Positions 49,082 through 61,575 of a stretch of 64,000 nucleotides of DNA are shown here, piece by piece (within the stretch, counting starts at the first letter, position 1; the number at the start of each line of letters is the position of its first letter). The notes below the pieces were generated by a model. It saw nothing but the letters and a program-made list of their open reading frames with translations. It was not told the origin of the DNA and did not search any database. The stretch comes from Coniferiporia sulphurascens. Its lineage: Eukaryota; Basidiomycota; Agaricomycetes; Hymenochaetales; Hymenochaetaceae. The stretch spans positions 806,001 to 870,000 of the forward strand of contig NBBA01000001.1 of assembly GCA_002794785.1 (NCBI GenBank), read 5' to 3'. The translations under genes were made by a program, and so were the position numbers.

Positions 49082-52000
49082 CTAGTTATGGGCCAGAATA
49101 TTGATCCAGGAAGAACCACTATATACTGCAAGTTTCTCCCAATCAAACTTCAGTGGACTGCCACCTGGGAGACACAGAATGGACATATCAATGATTTTAC
49201 AATGATGGGCATATGGAAACCAAAACAGAAGATTGCCAGATTTATCTTTCATCCACCCATCATCATCAATATTGTTTGAGAAAAATTCCCTTCCCACTTT
49301 GGAAACTGCTATTGGACTGTTCATCCCATGTCCTCAGGGTGTTGTCATCTGAGCCAGAGACAACATGTACTCCATCAGGGGAGTAGGCAACAGATCTCAC
49401 ATAATCTAGATGACCCATGAGGGGCTCTCCCACAAGACTGCTAGTCTGAACATCCCATATTCTCAGGGTCTCATCATCTGAGCCAGACACTATGTGCTTT
49501 CCATCAGGTGAGTAGGCAACAGACCTCACCTGGTCTGAATGGCCTGTGAGGGGCTTTCCCACAGGACTCCCAGTCTGAGCATCCCAGATCCTCAGTGTGT
49601 GGTCACCTGAACCAGACACAATATGCCTTCCATCAGGGGAGTAGGCAACAGACCAGACAGTACTTGAATGGCCTGTGAGGGGCTCTCCCACAGGACTCCC
49701 AGTCTGAGCATCCCATATCCTCAAGGTCTTGTCATCTGAGCCAGACATGATATGCCTTCCATCAGGGGAGTAGGCAACAGACCTCACCCAGTCTGAATGG
49801 CCTGTGAGGGGCTCTCTCACTGCACTCCCAGTCTGAGCATCCCAGATCCTCAATGTGCTGTCATGTGAGCCAGACACAATATGACTGCTATCAGGTAAGT
49901 AGGCAACAGAGCTCACCTGGCCTGAATGGCCTGCAAGGGGCTCTCCCACAGGACTCCCAGTCTGAGCATCCCAGATCCTCAGGGTCTTGTCACCTGAGCC
50001 AGACACAATATGCCTTCCATCAGGGGAGTAGGCAACAGAATTGACAGTCTGTGAATGGCCTCTGAGGGGCTCACCCACAGGACTGCCAGTCTGGGAATCC
50101 CATATTCTCAGGGTCTTGTCATCTGAGCCAGATAATATATGTCTTCCATCAGGGGAATAGGCAACAGAACTCACCCAGCCTGAATGGCCTGTGAGGGGCT
50201 CTCCCACATGAGTCCCTGTCTGAGCATCCCAGATCCTCAGTGTGTGGTCACCTGAACCAGACACAATATGCCTTCCATCAGGGGAGTAGGCAACAGACCA
50301 GACAGCACCTGAATGGCCTGTTAGGGGCTCTCCCACAGGACTCCCAGTCTGAGCATCCCATATCCTCAGGGTCTTGTCATGTGAGCCAGACACAATATGC
50401 CTGCCATTAGGGGAGTAGGCAACAGCATTGATTTCATCACCTGCATTTACTGTCCATACTTCTGTCTTCCAGTTTCTCTCATTTCCTGAAGTAATAAGAG
50501 GCTGGTTGGAAAAGTATGGATACAACTGCTTGGATATAGAGCTCTCTGTAGGAGCCCATGATAGTGCTGAGATGTAGAGGTGGGGAGCACTGACAGATAT
50601 TGGTGTGTAATTTGCTGTCACCAATCTGTACAAGTCATGGGCTATAGCAGGTAGCATCCCAGATGACTATTCACAGAATTGCACTCATTGAGAATAAGCT
50701 TATGTGATATACTGCAGCTGAACTTACCTTATACCATTTTAAAAACTCCTCCAAGATATCTATACCTGATTTCACATGCCCCATGATGCTCAGACACTCC
50801 AGCCAGAACAAGGACCTTGAATCACAAAGTAAACTTCTCAATTGCTTTTGCAGTTTCCCATCATTCATATCTAGACTAGAACTAGCAAGATGATTCATCC
50901 AATATAGGCAGCTATACTGAAGATGCTGTGGAATATGCTTAGTGATCTTGTTGTGAATGTCTGGAATTTTATCATTTGGAAGATAAGATGTCTCTATGCC
51001 ACATATATTGAATTTTAGCTGGGTGAGCATGATTTCTAAGCACCTTGTGGCCATGATGGAGTCTATAGTTGTGGGTTCTATCCAATGATCATGAGAGTGC
51101 ATCTCTGTATTCATAAAATCAAGGAAGGATGGGTGGCAGACACAGATAGCACCACTTCTGCTTTCATCTCTGTACAATACAGCTTGTAGATTGTCAATTG
51201 TAGTTTTAAGAATATTCTGGGTCAAGTTTACTTGTGCAGTGGATAGAAACTCCAAAAGTGCATCCTCAGGCAGTGGTCTGTTTTTGGCTGCACACACAAC
51301 TACACTGAGCACAGCCTTGACAATCTGTTCATTGTCTGATCCTGCAGAAATGCCTTGGAGAACAAGAGTGTACATAATATCAAGTTTGGATTCCTGGCTT
51401 CCTGCTGAGTTTTGGGATAGAAGCCTAGAGATTGCCTTTGGTTTATTAAACTCCAGCTTAAGAAATTCAAAAGCAGTGAATGTCCATATGAAAAGCCCTG
51501 ATGCCTTAATTGCAAGACTTGCAATCTGATTATCTGATAGTTCTATTTGATATTTCTCAGCACAATACCTGGTATATTGCTGAATATCCTCTTCCACATT
51601 TCCAGAAATGATGTCAACATTGATATCCAGAACAAGTGGTCCTGCTACAGAGCCATGAAAGACCTGTTTTAGCTCTGGTAGAGGCCTGCTAGTAATGAAC
51701 ACCTTGAGCCATGGAACGACATTGGCTATCTCGAAGAGCATCTCAGCTAGTTCAGACCTGGAATCTGAATCACCACACTCATCAAGTGCATCTATGACAA
51801 CGACCAGAGACTTTGGCGGCGTGTCCTCAGGAGTAGCAGCCAAGGCACTCAGAATCTCCTTAAACAAGAGCTCAAATTGCCATTCCAAGCTTTTTGTGAC
51901 TCTAAGCTCATCCTTCCCCTTCACAGCAGAAAGAACAAGTATACGGTACGCCATATACCACTTAGATATATCATACGCCAGAGTGGGCATGACATTCTTC

Positions 52001-53648
52001 GGCTCACGACATTCTGGATCATCTCTCTTGCAGAAGAAACATCCAGCAAGCTGCTGCCGCCCCCGGAACATATGCGCAACCGAGTTCGCAATTGCACTCT
52101 TCCCAGATCCTGCCACACCATGCAACCACAGAAGCTTCGACTCAGAAGCAGCCCATGCCTCAACCTTCTCCAAAACACCAATTCGTGTCCCTTCCAAGCA
52201 CATCTTTCCGATATCATAAGTAGCCTGCCCCGCAGGGTGCAACGACCGTAGCTGAATGTCCTCCACGTGGCTCTCTGCAGTCCAAAGTCAGCAATACTGT
52301 AACTTGACATACACTTTGCTTACCTGTACTGATCACGGCTCTCCAGACCTCCATCTTAACACTCCAGTCATAAGCAGCTTTCAGCCTCTCGAAATCACTC
52401 TTCAGTGAATCTATCTCATCTTTCTTAGACGAGAACAAGTCTCCTGAGAGACAGTTCAGCATTCAAAACAGTAGATGGTAGACCTCCAATGTACCTAGCA
52501 TTCCCTTTCCCGAATACTCCACGACGAACCCCGAAATCTTGCAGAAAAGCTCCAGCATCTCCTTCATCGTCCGCCTGATCCTACCGTTCTTGATATGGTC
52601 ATGACTGTCATCGCCGATAAATGGTAGAAACGAGACCAAATCCTTCATGAGATCCGCAGTCGCTCCGTGACATTCCTGCTGTCCCTTCAATTGCTATAGA
52701 GAATATTAATACGTGCGTCTATGCATCGAATATAGTGTCCACATTACCTCATACAGAACGTCAACAACTTTAAAAGCTGCCTTAGCAGCGGGATGAACCT
52801 ACAAAGATCTCATGCGTTAGAGAAACATTGACAGAGAGTTTTTAGGAGTCGTATACTCACATCGGCCGCGAGTTCCGTAAACTTCATGAGTACGTCCAAG
52901 ACCTTTCCTGCCGTGCCAAGGGACTCAAGGAGAACTTTCTTTTTTCCAACCGCAGTCTGCGCGTCTTTAGCAAGACGTTGGACGAGTTCATTGGTCTTTC
53001 TGGTATGTCAGCACTGCGCGAGGTGTCTAGTCAGAGGATCACTCACCGCCGACACAAACAATAGACTCGCGAGGGCTCTTCCGTTTGCGGCTAATTAATT
53101 TTAGAATTAGTATTCAGCGTCGATCGACCAGAATGACATACCCTCCACAGGGATGACGCCCCCTTCATTGACGTTTGCAGACGTGACATTTAACTTGAAG
53201 ACCGTAGTATCTTCGTTTCGGTGTATTTTGCGAATTTCTTCGATCTGAATAGAAAGGTCCATGGGCACTGTAATACGGCTGTCGCTCTGTTAGCAATAGG
53301 ACATCGGACTGGCCGCCTGACATTGCACTAACAGGTAGTTGGCGAGGACCCATTTTACGGGACCACCCCTTCCGAAGCGCATGGACTTGCGCTTGTCCTC
53401 GCCGGATTTGAGTTTGACGAAAAGCGGACGTGCCGGACGATTGCCTTTGAAATCGATTTCGACTTCTACAAAAGCAATTTGGACATGAGTCCGAGGCTAG
53501 TGCAAACTTTCGCGAACTACAAGTTATCAGTAAGGTACAAGACCCTGCGCGTCGCAATTGCAAAGCTCAGAATCAACATAATGTTTAGTGCAGCGTCATG
53601 ATCAACTCACTCTTGATTGATAGCGGTGTTAATTTCAGATTGCGACAT
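49082..53648 (-). CDS. NLR2: NACHT-WD40 NOD-like receptor (most complete copy)
   Basis: Exons: 53648-53611, 53544-53528, 53465-53333, 53278-53142, 53090-53047, 52995-52861, 52798-52748, 52693-52495, 52443-52324, 52274-50728 and 50666-49266, about 1273 residues. Order: C2-like N-terminus (VEIDFKGN), helical STAND region, NACHT with Walker A GVAGSGKSA, Walker B LVVVIDALDECGD and VFITSRPLPEL, a winged-helix-like segment, then nine WD40 repeats. STAND receptors bind nucleotide and oligomerise on ligand sensing; in fungi, relatives such as het-e control incompatibility. Two oddities: the donor after the 17-nt exon reads AT instead of GT (53527-53526), and a 2-nt deletion just after the last repeat (near 49320) replaces the tail kept by its paralogues. 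The old tail remains readable to 49082. It may therefore be partly impaired. Confidence 0.8.
49323..50455 (-). repeat. Tandem 129-bp repeats encoding WD40 units of NLR2
   Basis: Nine units with consensus HIVSGS.D.TLRIWDAQTG / SPVGEPLTGHS...VAYSPD. Units are nearly identical at DNA level, with variation concentrated at a few codons (for example G/D/H before the D.TL motif and the two to three residues after GHS). Confidence 0.85.
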
Positions 53649-53897
53649 ATTTGTTGGATTTGTTCGATTGATTCGCTTGCGACTTGTGTGAGGCGACGAT
53701 GGTGGTCAAGAGCGAGTTGCGAGCACAGGTCGCTATCGATGGACGGTCTGGGAAGGCGTGGACTCGGATGCCTCCGTCTGATCACGGCATCTTCTCCGTC
53801 CAATGGGCAGCCGTGCCGCAATGCACTCACGTGGCGATTTGTAATCAGACACTAATGAGACGGTACTCGGGACAGAATCCAGCGACTCTCGTTAATA

Positions 53898-54546
53898 CTA
53901 TCGTGTGACCCCTCTTACAAAATTTTTGTATTTTGTTTCTACAGCACTCACATTTTCATGTATTTTTATCTTTCTTGACATACATAATGTACTTGCAATT
54001 AGCTATCTCCAGAAAGTTTCCGGATAATTTTTGACAAGCAGAATCTCCCAGAACGAAGGTGCCCCCCTCTTACAAAATTGTGGTCACACTCTGTCACAGA
54101 AACTGTTGAAACTCCGACTGATAGGCACCCGGCATCAGGCAAAAACTCAGCACCGGATGCTAGCGGAGTTTTACATGGAACAGAATGCGGGGCGCATTCT
54201 GTCACCTTTTGCCACCCTTTAAATAAATCTCTCCCTTTCTATGCACCATAATGAAGTATTCCTCTCGGAATAGCACAGTAACATGCCCTGATTTCTGAAA
54301 AATAAGTTTACTTCAGTGTATCTGCTGATATGCGCACATATTGTGTGAGCCAGTGGTCCTAAAGACTTCTACAGACCGAAAAAACATGTATTTTGACAAT
54401 GGCTTCACACCAATGCAATTTTTTACAATGAAAGTTTTGCATTCACTGTTATATGGTCTACAACGGTCTACATAAATTTTTCCGAAGGTAGTTTGGTTGT
54501 GTGGAAGCTCAGAAATGCGAATTTTGTAAGAGGGGTCACACGATAG
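53898..54546. mobile_element. TA-flanked MITE (649 bp)
   Basis: Terminal inverted repeats of about 26 bp begin CTATCGTGTGACCCCTCTTA and are flanked by TA on both sides (53896-53897, 54547-54548). An internal copy of the end motif (cccctcttacaaaatt) lies near 54065. No coding capacity. Probably a Tc1/mariner-type non-autonomous element. It lies about 250 bp upstream of the NLR2 start, the position equivalent to the decayed element at 7250-7468 upstream of NLR1. Confidence 0.85.
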
Positions 54547-54548
54547 TA

Positions 54549-57500
54549 CTGTAACTAGACCAGTTAGATAACGCCGGAAACTCGGAGCAATCCTTATCCG
54601 AGTCTACAAAGAGAGTTCCAGCCCGGGGAGCATCTCCGGGGGTCGAGTGTCGTCCCAGCTTAGGTTTGAACGACTTGACGAAAGAGCAAGTCGCAAACGC
54701 GTGAAGGTTCGGACATGTCAGAGATAAACATTATAAGTAAATGTACTAGATGCGTAGTGAGTGACTTATCCCCTGACACCAAATACCACAGAAAAGGTCA
54801 GGGTCGCATCGTTAGGAGTTACACGGTCCGTCGCAGAGGAAGAGAAAAATGTGTCAAATAGTGGCAGAGGGAGTCGGATATTGGTGGGCAGACTGTTGTA
54901 GGCAGGCGCGGAGGGAGATAAAGGGACGAATGGGAGTACAATAAGGTGGGTCATCCTACAACATTGTCCTCTTTCCGTCGTACCTCGTCTTGTCGATTAC
55001 ATAAGGGTGCCATCGTAAGAAGGGGAAAATAAGAGTACAAAGAAGGCCAATAATGTTAGATGGTACAATACACTGATAAGATTCCGTACCTACCTCCGCT
55101 CGTCGGCGTCCGGAACGCTTCGCCGCGTGGACCACTCCTCTACAGCCGTATCCGCGAACCTCTCTCCTTCATGCCTTTCACCTGAGTTCTATCCTTTGTT
55201 CCGCCCATCGAATGACGTACGCGACCACAGGAGCGAAAGTACCTGTACGTCCGTGTGTCCACGTCTCTTCTCTCAAATGACACGAATGCTCTCGTCCGGA
55301 AACGAGGAGGTGCTGAGTATGGATTATGGGTATGGATTGTATTGAATAGCGTGGATGGAGATGGGTCGTAACGTGCAGGGGACAAACGACCCCTGGTATG
55401 ATGTAAGGACAGCTAGATGCAAGACGTTAGACATAGACGTCGCCGGGGATAACTGATTCGGGACTGGTCGCGTGTTCCTTCCAAAGTCCCACTTTCGCTC
55501 GCACACACAAGCGTACTCGTAGCATAGAAACAGGCAGACTCTTTCGTCTTGAGGTGCAATCGAAAAGCACTGCCATAAGTTTGTTGTTGCATATTCTTGA
55601 TGAAGACCCAAGCCTAAGCGAAAGATGGACATTCCAACGGGAGTAGATGGACACGCATGTATGGAAAACGAATTGAGTCTGTGATTCGACGAGCACTAGG
55701 TGCGTCTGCGTCGAGAGGATGGACGCCCTAGTCCCGGCACGGCCGCACGGTCAATTTCTCACACGGCGCATGCGCACCTCCTTGACTAGTATACGTCGCG
55801 TGCATGCTCCTCAACATACATTTGCCACAACAATACGGCAACAGTGGTGCATAGTTCCCGTGCGTGGATGAAAGCTGCCAGCGCTCAGCGAAGCAATATG
55901 AGGTGGCCGTCGCAGCAAAGAATACAAGCCGCACACTCATCCTTCGTATCCGGGTTGGCATTGACCAGCGTCTTTTGACCATAATGTCTTTCGTCGACCG
56001 GGCTCCCCGACAGCGTACCCCTTACCTCCTCAGTGAAGCATGCATAATGCAATTTCGCTGGCTTCCACGGGGTGATTCGCGGTATGGCGAACGTTATCGG
56101 CGCAGATGACAAAATGTACGAGTTCAGAAGACGCCCGAATGTAGCTTCAAGTGCCGTTGCGCTTTCCTGGCTTACTTTATCTAGGAGTGGTGTGAGCGAG
56201 TCTTGGGAGCCAAGTGCGAAGACGAAGGCGATGCGTGTATCTATGGGCGTTTATGGGCTTCACATTTTCTTCTACGAGTAGATAAAGTCGAGTGTCGCGA
56301 AAGGAAACTATGTTCTTCGGGATGCCAAGTGAGATCGCTACGAGGACAGTGGATTGAAATAAAGTTGTACTTGTTGCCTTCATCATTGCCATTGACTGCT
56401 GGCCGACAAAGATGATACTTCGACCCTGCCAGAGGTGCCGCCATCCAGCAGAGAGAATAAGGGAGACCTGGAAGTAGCCGATGAGTCTAACAGAGTAGAG
56501 GGGACGGTGATAACCGGAAGTTACTCCTCACGTAGCAGTCGGGATCGTAGGGCACCAGGAGCTAGAACTGAGGCCCTCGCCTGCACCGCGCTCCGCCTTT
56601 TGCCGTTATTCGAATGGGAGGCGTCTACAGACATGTAAGCTGGACCATCAAAAGACGAGAATGACGTAGTTCGTGCCCACTGCAGTCGAAGGAGCTACGC
56701 GGGAAGACTCGGACAGTTGGACCGACGATCCATTCCACATTCTGGCCCGGCTCCACTTTGCTCGACCGTCACGGCTGTGAAACGAAGTCGGTGGCACCGT
56801 TGAAGCTCTGCGCATGAAATATATACCGAAAAACTACGTTGCCTGTCTATAGAGTCCTCCGTGCCCTTTAGCAGATCCTGTAGTACAGATAGCACCACGT
56901 CCGACATATCCTGCACTTCAACGGACACCATACACAGCTTAGACAGTCCATATCCCAAGGAACGCAAAATGGACTCACCATCATCCCGTCTTTCATTTAC
57001 AAAGTTGAGTCCGTCCCCGCGCATTCTGTCAACGATCAACACCGACCATTCGGCGATGGAGTTTCGCGTTCTTGTTCGTTTGTCGAATAGATAGCGCGGG
57101 TGCTTGAGGGACCGCAAACATGGGCGAGGAGCCACGGTACACGGACGGATGGAGCTCGCGATTGCTTGTGCGTGCAGCGTACTACTGTATAGCGCGTCTC
57201 CCATTCTTGCGGCACTTTGTCTGCGCCGGTATTTTCCTATCGTGGGAAAGTGTTCCGGGTCAACGGGCACAGGCGGGCCGGAGTCTAGGCGCCACCACTT
57301 GGAAGCCCCCAAGTTAGTACTTAGCAGAACTGACAAAATAATTCGCTTGCTACCAAAAAATGTGAGCGTCGGGACATCCTATGAGCGATGGCTTACTCTC
57401 GTACTCGCAACGATGCTACGTATCTCATGAACGCTCGTTTGCTATGGTTGGCCAATTCGAGCGTACAGTGTACGCTGCGGCCTGCCATAACTAAACGGAC

Positions 57501-57640
57501 TGCTCGCAGGTATGAAGCAGTCATTCGACAACAAATACAACGGAGTCACAAGTCGAAGTAGGATATACAGAAATAACCCAGTCAACGGCACGCTCACCAG
57601 ATTGATCGGCCACAGCTTCCGCCCTTAGCGATCCGAAGTG
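54549..57640. other. Region without a recognised gene
   Basis: The only long frame is 56695-57336 (-), 213 codons. Parts look protein-like (NSIAEWSVLIVDRMRGDGLN, VEVQDMSDVVLSVLQDLLKG), but there is no recognised motif and no paralogue in the window. A shorter frame at 54766-54954 (-) is equally unsupported. Either could be part of an intron-containing hypothetical gene. Confidence 0.3.
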
Positions 57641-58697
57641 CATCCCCCCCCCGCTTAGCCAACAGCACCTCATATTCTACGTCCCCTTTCATAGCATACG
57701 TCGGCGTCGGCCGATCACACCTCCAACCCGTCTATACCAGGCGCCTCCACGTCCTTAACGAAGTTGTGAACTTGTTGACACTAGAGGACCGCCCTGTACC
57801 GCAGGAGTAAAAGGTTCGCGTCCCAGTTCGACCGTGGTGGAAACTAACCTCCCGGGTAATCCATGGCTTGATACGCATTTCGATACTCTTCCATGTCGTC
57901 AACGGAGCCGCGGAGCACAAGTACGAGTACGCCGGCTTCCTTTACTTTGGGCTCACCGTCCCGTGTGACCCAAAAAGTCGATGCGCCAAATCGAGAGTGC
58001 ATAGCAAGTGGTAGGTGGGGACAGAGCGAAAACGAGAGCCCCGAGCCTCGCCCGGCTATTCCGAGGAATCCGAGTCCTCTCCCAGGTGCTCGGCGGCACG
58101 ACGAGATTGAGATTTCAGTAAAGGGTACCGTGAAGGAAATGAAAAGGCTGTCTTTCATATGATGATGAGCGTGCTCCAAAGGGTCTCGGAGTCTTGAGAC
58201 GCGAGAGATGTGCGCCGGAAAGCGTATGCAATGGAGATCCGTACTCCGAAGGTACTTGCTGTAACTCAGTGAGTGTCGTAAGAGTCTTGCCGGTACTTTG
58301 AATGAGGGCTCAGGCCCGCTCCTGGAGCTGTCTGTAGCGCTCGGTATAATGCTATGGCCATAATCCGCGTCCGATTCGTCACATTCCGGGATTCTGTCAA
58401 CCCATCCCTGTACATGCCCATCATGGGCGTGCGCTTCGTATCCAAATCGTAGAAGGAATAGGTTCCTGATTTAGATCTCGGTAAGCGCTTTCTTCTATTC
58501 CAGCCAGGATCGCATCGCGTTACGTCGAACTAGTCCGGGCCTACAATTACGTTGTGTGCGGAAATCGTGCGGCTCTGCGATCGCGTGGCAGTATTTGAAG
58601 ACCAGGTCTAAGCTGTGCGCGACGTGTCCAAGATCACCAGCGCACATGTACTAGAGTATTGAAGCGTGAATTAAACTTTCGCAGAACACTTGTCCAT
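57640..58697 (-). pseudogene. F-box-like pseudogene
   Basis: Starts MDKCSAKV at 58697, then CAGDLGHVAHSLDLVFKYCHAIAEPHDFRT resembles the family's F-box-like segment. Near the other end, IDGLEV and a degraded EYEVLLAK tail (about 57660-57740) can be read. Between them are many stops and frameshifts. Clearly a dead copy, more diverged than the others. Confidence 0.7.
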
Positions 58698-59539
58698 AAA
58701 TGGGGATGCGAAATGAAGGGGATGTGTGTAAGAGAGGATGTGACGAGAAAAGCTGATATCAGTAGTAAACTTACGAGGACCGGGGTGCCTGTAACGCGAG
58801 ACGGAGACTCGACATATACGATCTCGACACCCCAAGTCGAAGTAAGCCTGTTGTAGAGTATATTATCGTCTTCACATTCTGGCGATAAAGGTCGGTAAGC
58901 ACAGTTGTATGTAGCGGGACAAGGCGAATGGACGAGATTAATAGGGCAAACACACATTAAGGCTCCCTCAGAACGGGTCGTAAACGGTCAAATGAACATA
59001 CTATGCGATTCCCTCTCCTCAGTCTGATTTGTTATAACAAGATGCAGATGAGCACTTCGATTTTCTGCATTGGCAGAAATACTCGCACCGAATCCGAACT
59101 ATCGATCTGGAAGGATGGGTTAAAGTCGGCGAAGTCAAGGGAAGATGCACACCCGAGGACCAAGTGTTCTCCGATTGCAGCATTTCAATCGCGACCTTCA
59201 TCCCTGGCTAGAAGTCTGACGCCAGTTCACCTCTCAGAAGTAGACTCACTACATATTGCTATGGCCCATCCCTCCCACTCAGCCAACTGTGCCTCGTGCT
59301 CTCTCCTCTTTACAAAGATCGCCAGGTACCCGTATTATAAACGAGCTGCAAGACGTGTCGGGTGCGGAGCCGTCTCCACTGCAGAAGCCGACAAGGGACA
59401 TGAGGCCGGCTGGCACGCTGACAGGTGTGCGCCTTCTCCTGGCTTGGGTCGGTGTTGCTGCCGGTTTTGCTTAGTGGACAAGACCCGGAGCTTTAGGAGG
59501 GGTGTAAGCGGTGAGCGTAGGAGACAAACACCCGGATGC

Positions 59540-61533
59540 GAATTTGGTTCCGTCTGAGAAGATCGGCAGACGGATCGTCCTTCCGACGCCCCGTTAATCG
59601 CACGACCGTCGAGGCTGCGTCTCTCCAAAGCGGACGCCGCTCGCCACATGGCTACGTTCGACGCCCTACGGCACAGCAAATGCCGCCTTGCCTATCTCTA
59701 CGAGCTGGCAACACCGCTCCTCATGGTCATCCCTAGCGCGCCTGTCAAGAGAACCATGAACGACGTAGCGGCGTGCAGCTCCCCGCCCGCAGATTCTTCC
59801 TCCGCCACTGCTGTAGTACTACCTGGACAAGTCTCCCGTGGGTGACGTCAACGCGTACGTGTATCTCCACTGCGCCCTCTTCTCTCACTGACCCATTAAT
59901 TTCCGCTCACAGTACCTAGTCAGAAGCCCCACTAGCTTCATCGACACGAGAAAGCTCTCCGGCCCAGGAGTTATTTCGCGATATGCGCATCCTCGTCGGG
60001 AAGAACCTCCTACGGCTCAGCACGCACCAGTCCATCGTCCCCTCCCTCGAGTGGGCCATCAGTTGTAAGGCCGTCATCACCATCCATGTCTCCACTGGCG
60101 AGTTCCGTCTCTACTCTCATGGGCTCTTCCTCTCCGCCGCCATCCGGCTTCAGTGGTCCGTCATTGTCATCACCCTTATTGTCACAATTTGTCAGGTTTT
60201 CCGCGTGCGAGGCTAAGGCCCCAGAGGGGATAATGTACCGGGCTGAGGCGGCAGTGAAGCGGCTGGTGAGAGGCGCAGACGACTGAGGCGAGAGTGAATA
60301 ACATAGGCCCGGCTTCTCCTGCTCCTGTTTCGAGTCTGATCCTCCGCTGAGTCTGAGAAGTCGCTCGTGGATCTTGGTCTGAGTGACGGAAGCCACCGAC
60401 GGAGAAGAGAAAGGAAATGAGGCGCCGCCATTGAAGAAAGCCGGGGCATCCTGGACAGCGTCGATCCGTTGGCGGTTATCCAGCGCCGAGGTAGCCGTGC
60501 TCAACAAGGTGAGGTACTCCATATAAGACTTGGGTAGCTCGTTAACAGCATCTCCAACACAAGGACGGACTTGTTCGTCCAAGACATCACAGCGTCCCTG
60601 GTGTTCACCGTATGCGTCAGTTCGGATTCTGGATCGCCTCGAAGACGTCGGCCAGGTCTCGGGTTTTGCAGTCGAGAAAAAACCAAGGACTCTCAGACGG
60701 ATCAGCCAGCTACCCAATCGACCGATTGTCCCCTACCCACCCGCTCGACCATTCCTCCCCAAACCTGGATACGCCCGCACGCACTGATACGAACGACAAA
60801 CGATCCTGCCTTGGTTTTCCTCGCTTCCGTCGGCTCCCACCAATCCATATCCACCCTGTTGGCGCTCCTGTAGTATGCGAGGCTGCTCCACCCTCACGAA
60901 GCACCTCCCGCTCGCATGCGCCTTCTAACGCGCACGTGCTCAAGAACGAGGCCTTCGTCGAAGAGCCTGAAGACGTGCAGGACGTGCCCGGCACTAGGCA
61001 CTCATACGCGATTGGCTCGACACCTCGGCGTTCGGCAATGGAGTGTAAACAGTCAGCGAGGGCGCGCCAGACATCTGTGCATGCGGGCCGCGAGGAGGCA
61101 GCGGAGAAGCTGGGCAGGATCGCATCAGGATAGTGAATCTGTTCTTCACGGACGTGCTCAGTGCGCAAGCCGAGGTATGCATATATGTACGTTGATAATG
61201 CAGAGAGGATTGACCAAGTGCTAAGCATTTCAAGGGCCCGGGGCACGAAGACGTTCCGAAGCTGAAGAAAGTGAATATGGTACTCGTGTTCGCACTCATC
61301 TCGAAAACCATATGTGACACTCAATTCTGTTAGCAGTCCCGCTGAGCTCATCACGGGCGCAAACAGCATCTTTTCACGTGCATATACTCATCGCGGCGCG
61401 TGTCTCTGGTGCTCATCGACAACGTAAACACCTGGCAAGACTGGGTAGCATAATATCCGCAACGCTCATCCGTACACGCAGACGCAGCGGCCAGGCAGTG
61501 GTTCCACCGGTAGGCTGGGTACAAGGTGCTCAT
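59540..61533 (-). pseudogene. Unidentified decayed gene unit, copy 3
   Basis: Starts at ATG 61533 (MSTLYPAYRWNHCLAAASAC). The conserved pieces LFAPVMSSAGLLTELSV (61.32-61.37 kb), DEQVRPCVGDAVNELPKSYM (about 60.53-60.59 kb) and, on the other strand, a frame with LRHSKCRLAYLYELATPLL (59.66-59.72 kb) are present. Frameshifts separate them. It holds the empty site for the retroposon of copy 1. Confidence 0.45.
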
Positions 61534-61575
61534 GTCATTCGCATTGAATCTAATTCAAGTAAGCTGAGGGTGATT

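Larger units (their letters stand above)
42050..53700. repeat. Right arm of large inverted duplication
   Basis: Mirror of 7.47-22.24 kb in gene order and intergenic sequence (for example the 42.36-42.6 kb segment equals 21.75-21.99 kb inverted). It lacks the two LTRs and the retroposon. Boundaries are approximate. Confidence 0.8.

Noticed and set aside
49323..50455. Regular 129-bp repeats could suggest a CRISPR-like or satellite array
   Set aside because: The units are in frame, encode WD40 blades and belong to a eukaryotic NLR gene.
51695..52251. Plus-strand ORFs of 124-174 codons opposite NLR2, also present opposite NLR1
   Set aside because: The NACHT domain with Walker motifs is clearly on the minus strand; the opposite frames are antisense shadows.
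7470..53700. A Starship-type giant mobile element or a DNA transposon with the arms as ends
   Set aside because: No tyrosine-recombinase captain or transposase gene is seen and the arms are gene-bearing segmental duplicates; the class is also known from ascomycetes.
59003..59557. 184-codon ORF on the plus strand
   Set aside because: No recognisable motif; its 3' part overlaps the decayed repeated unit, where frames are not conserved.
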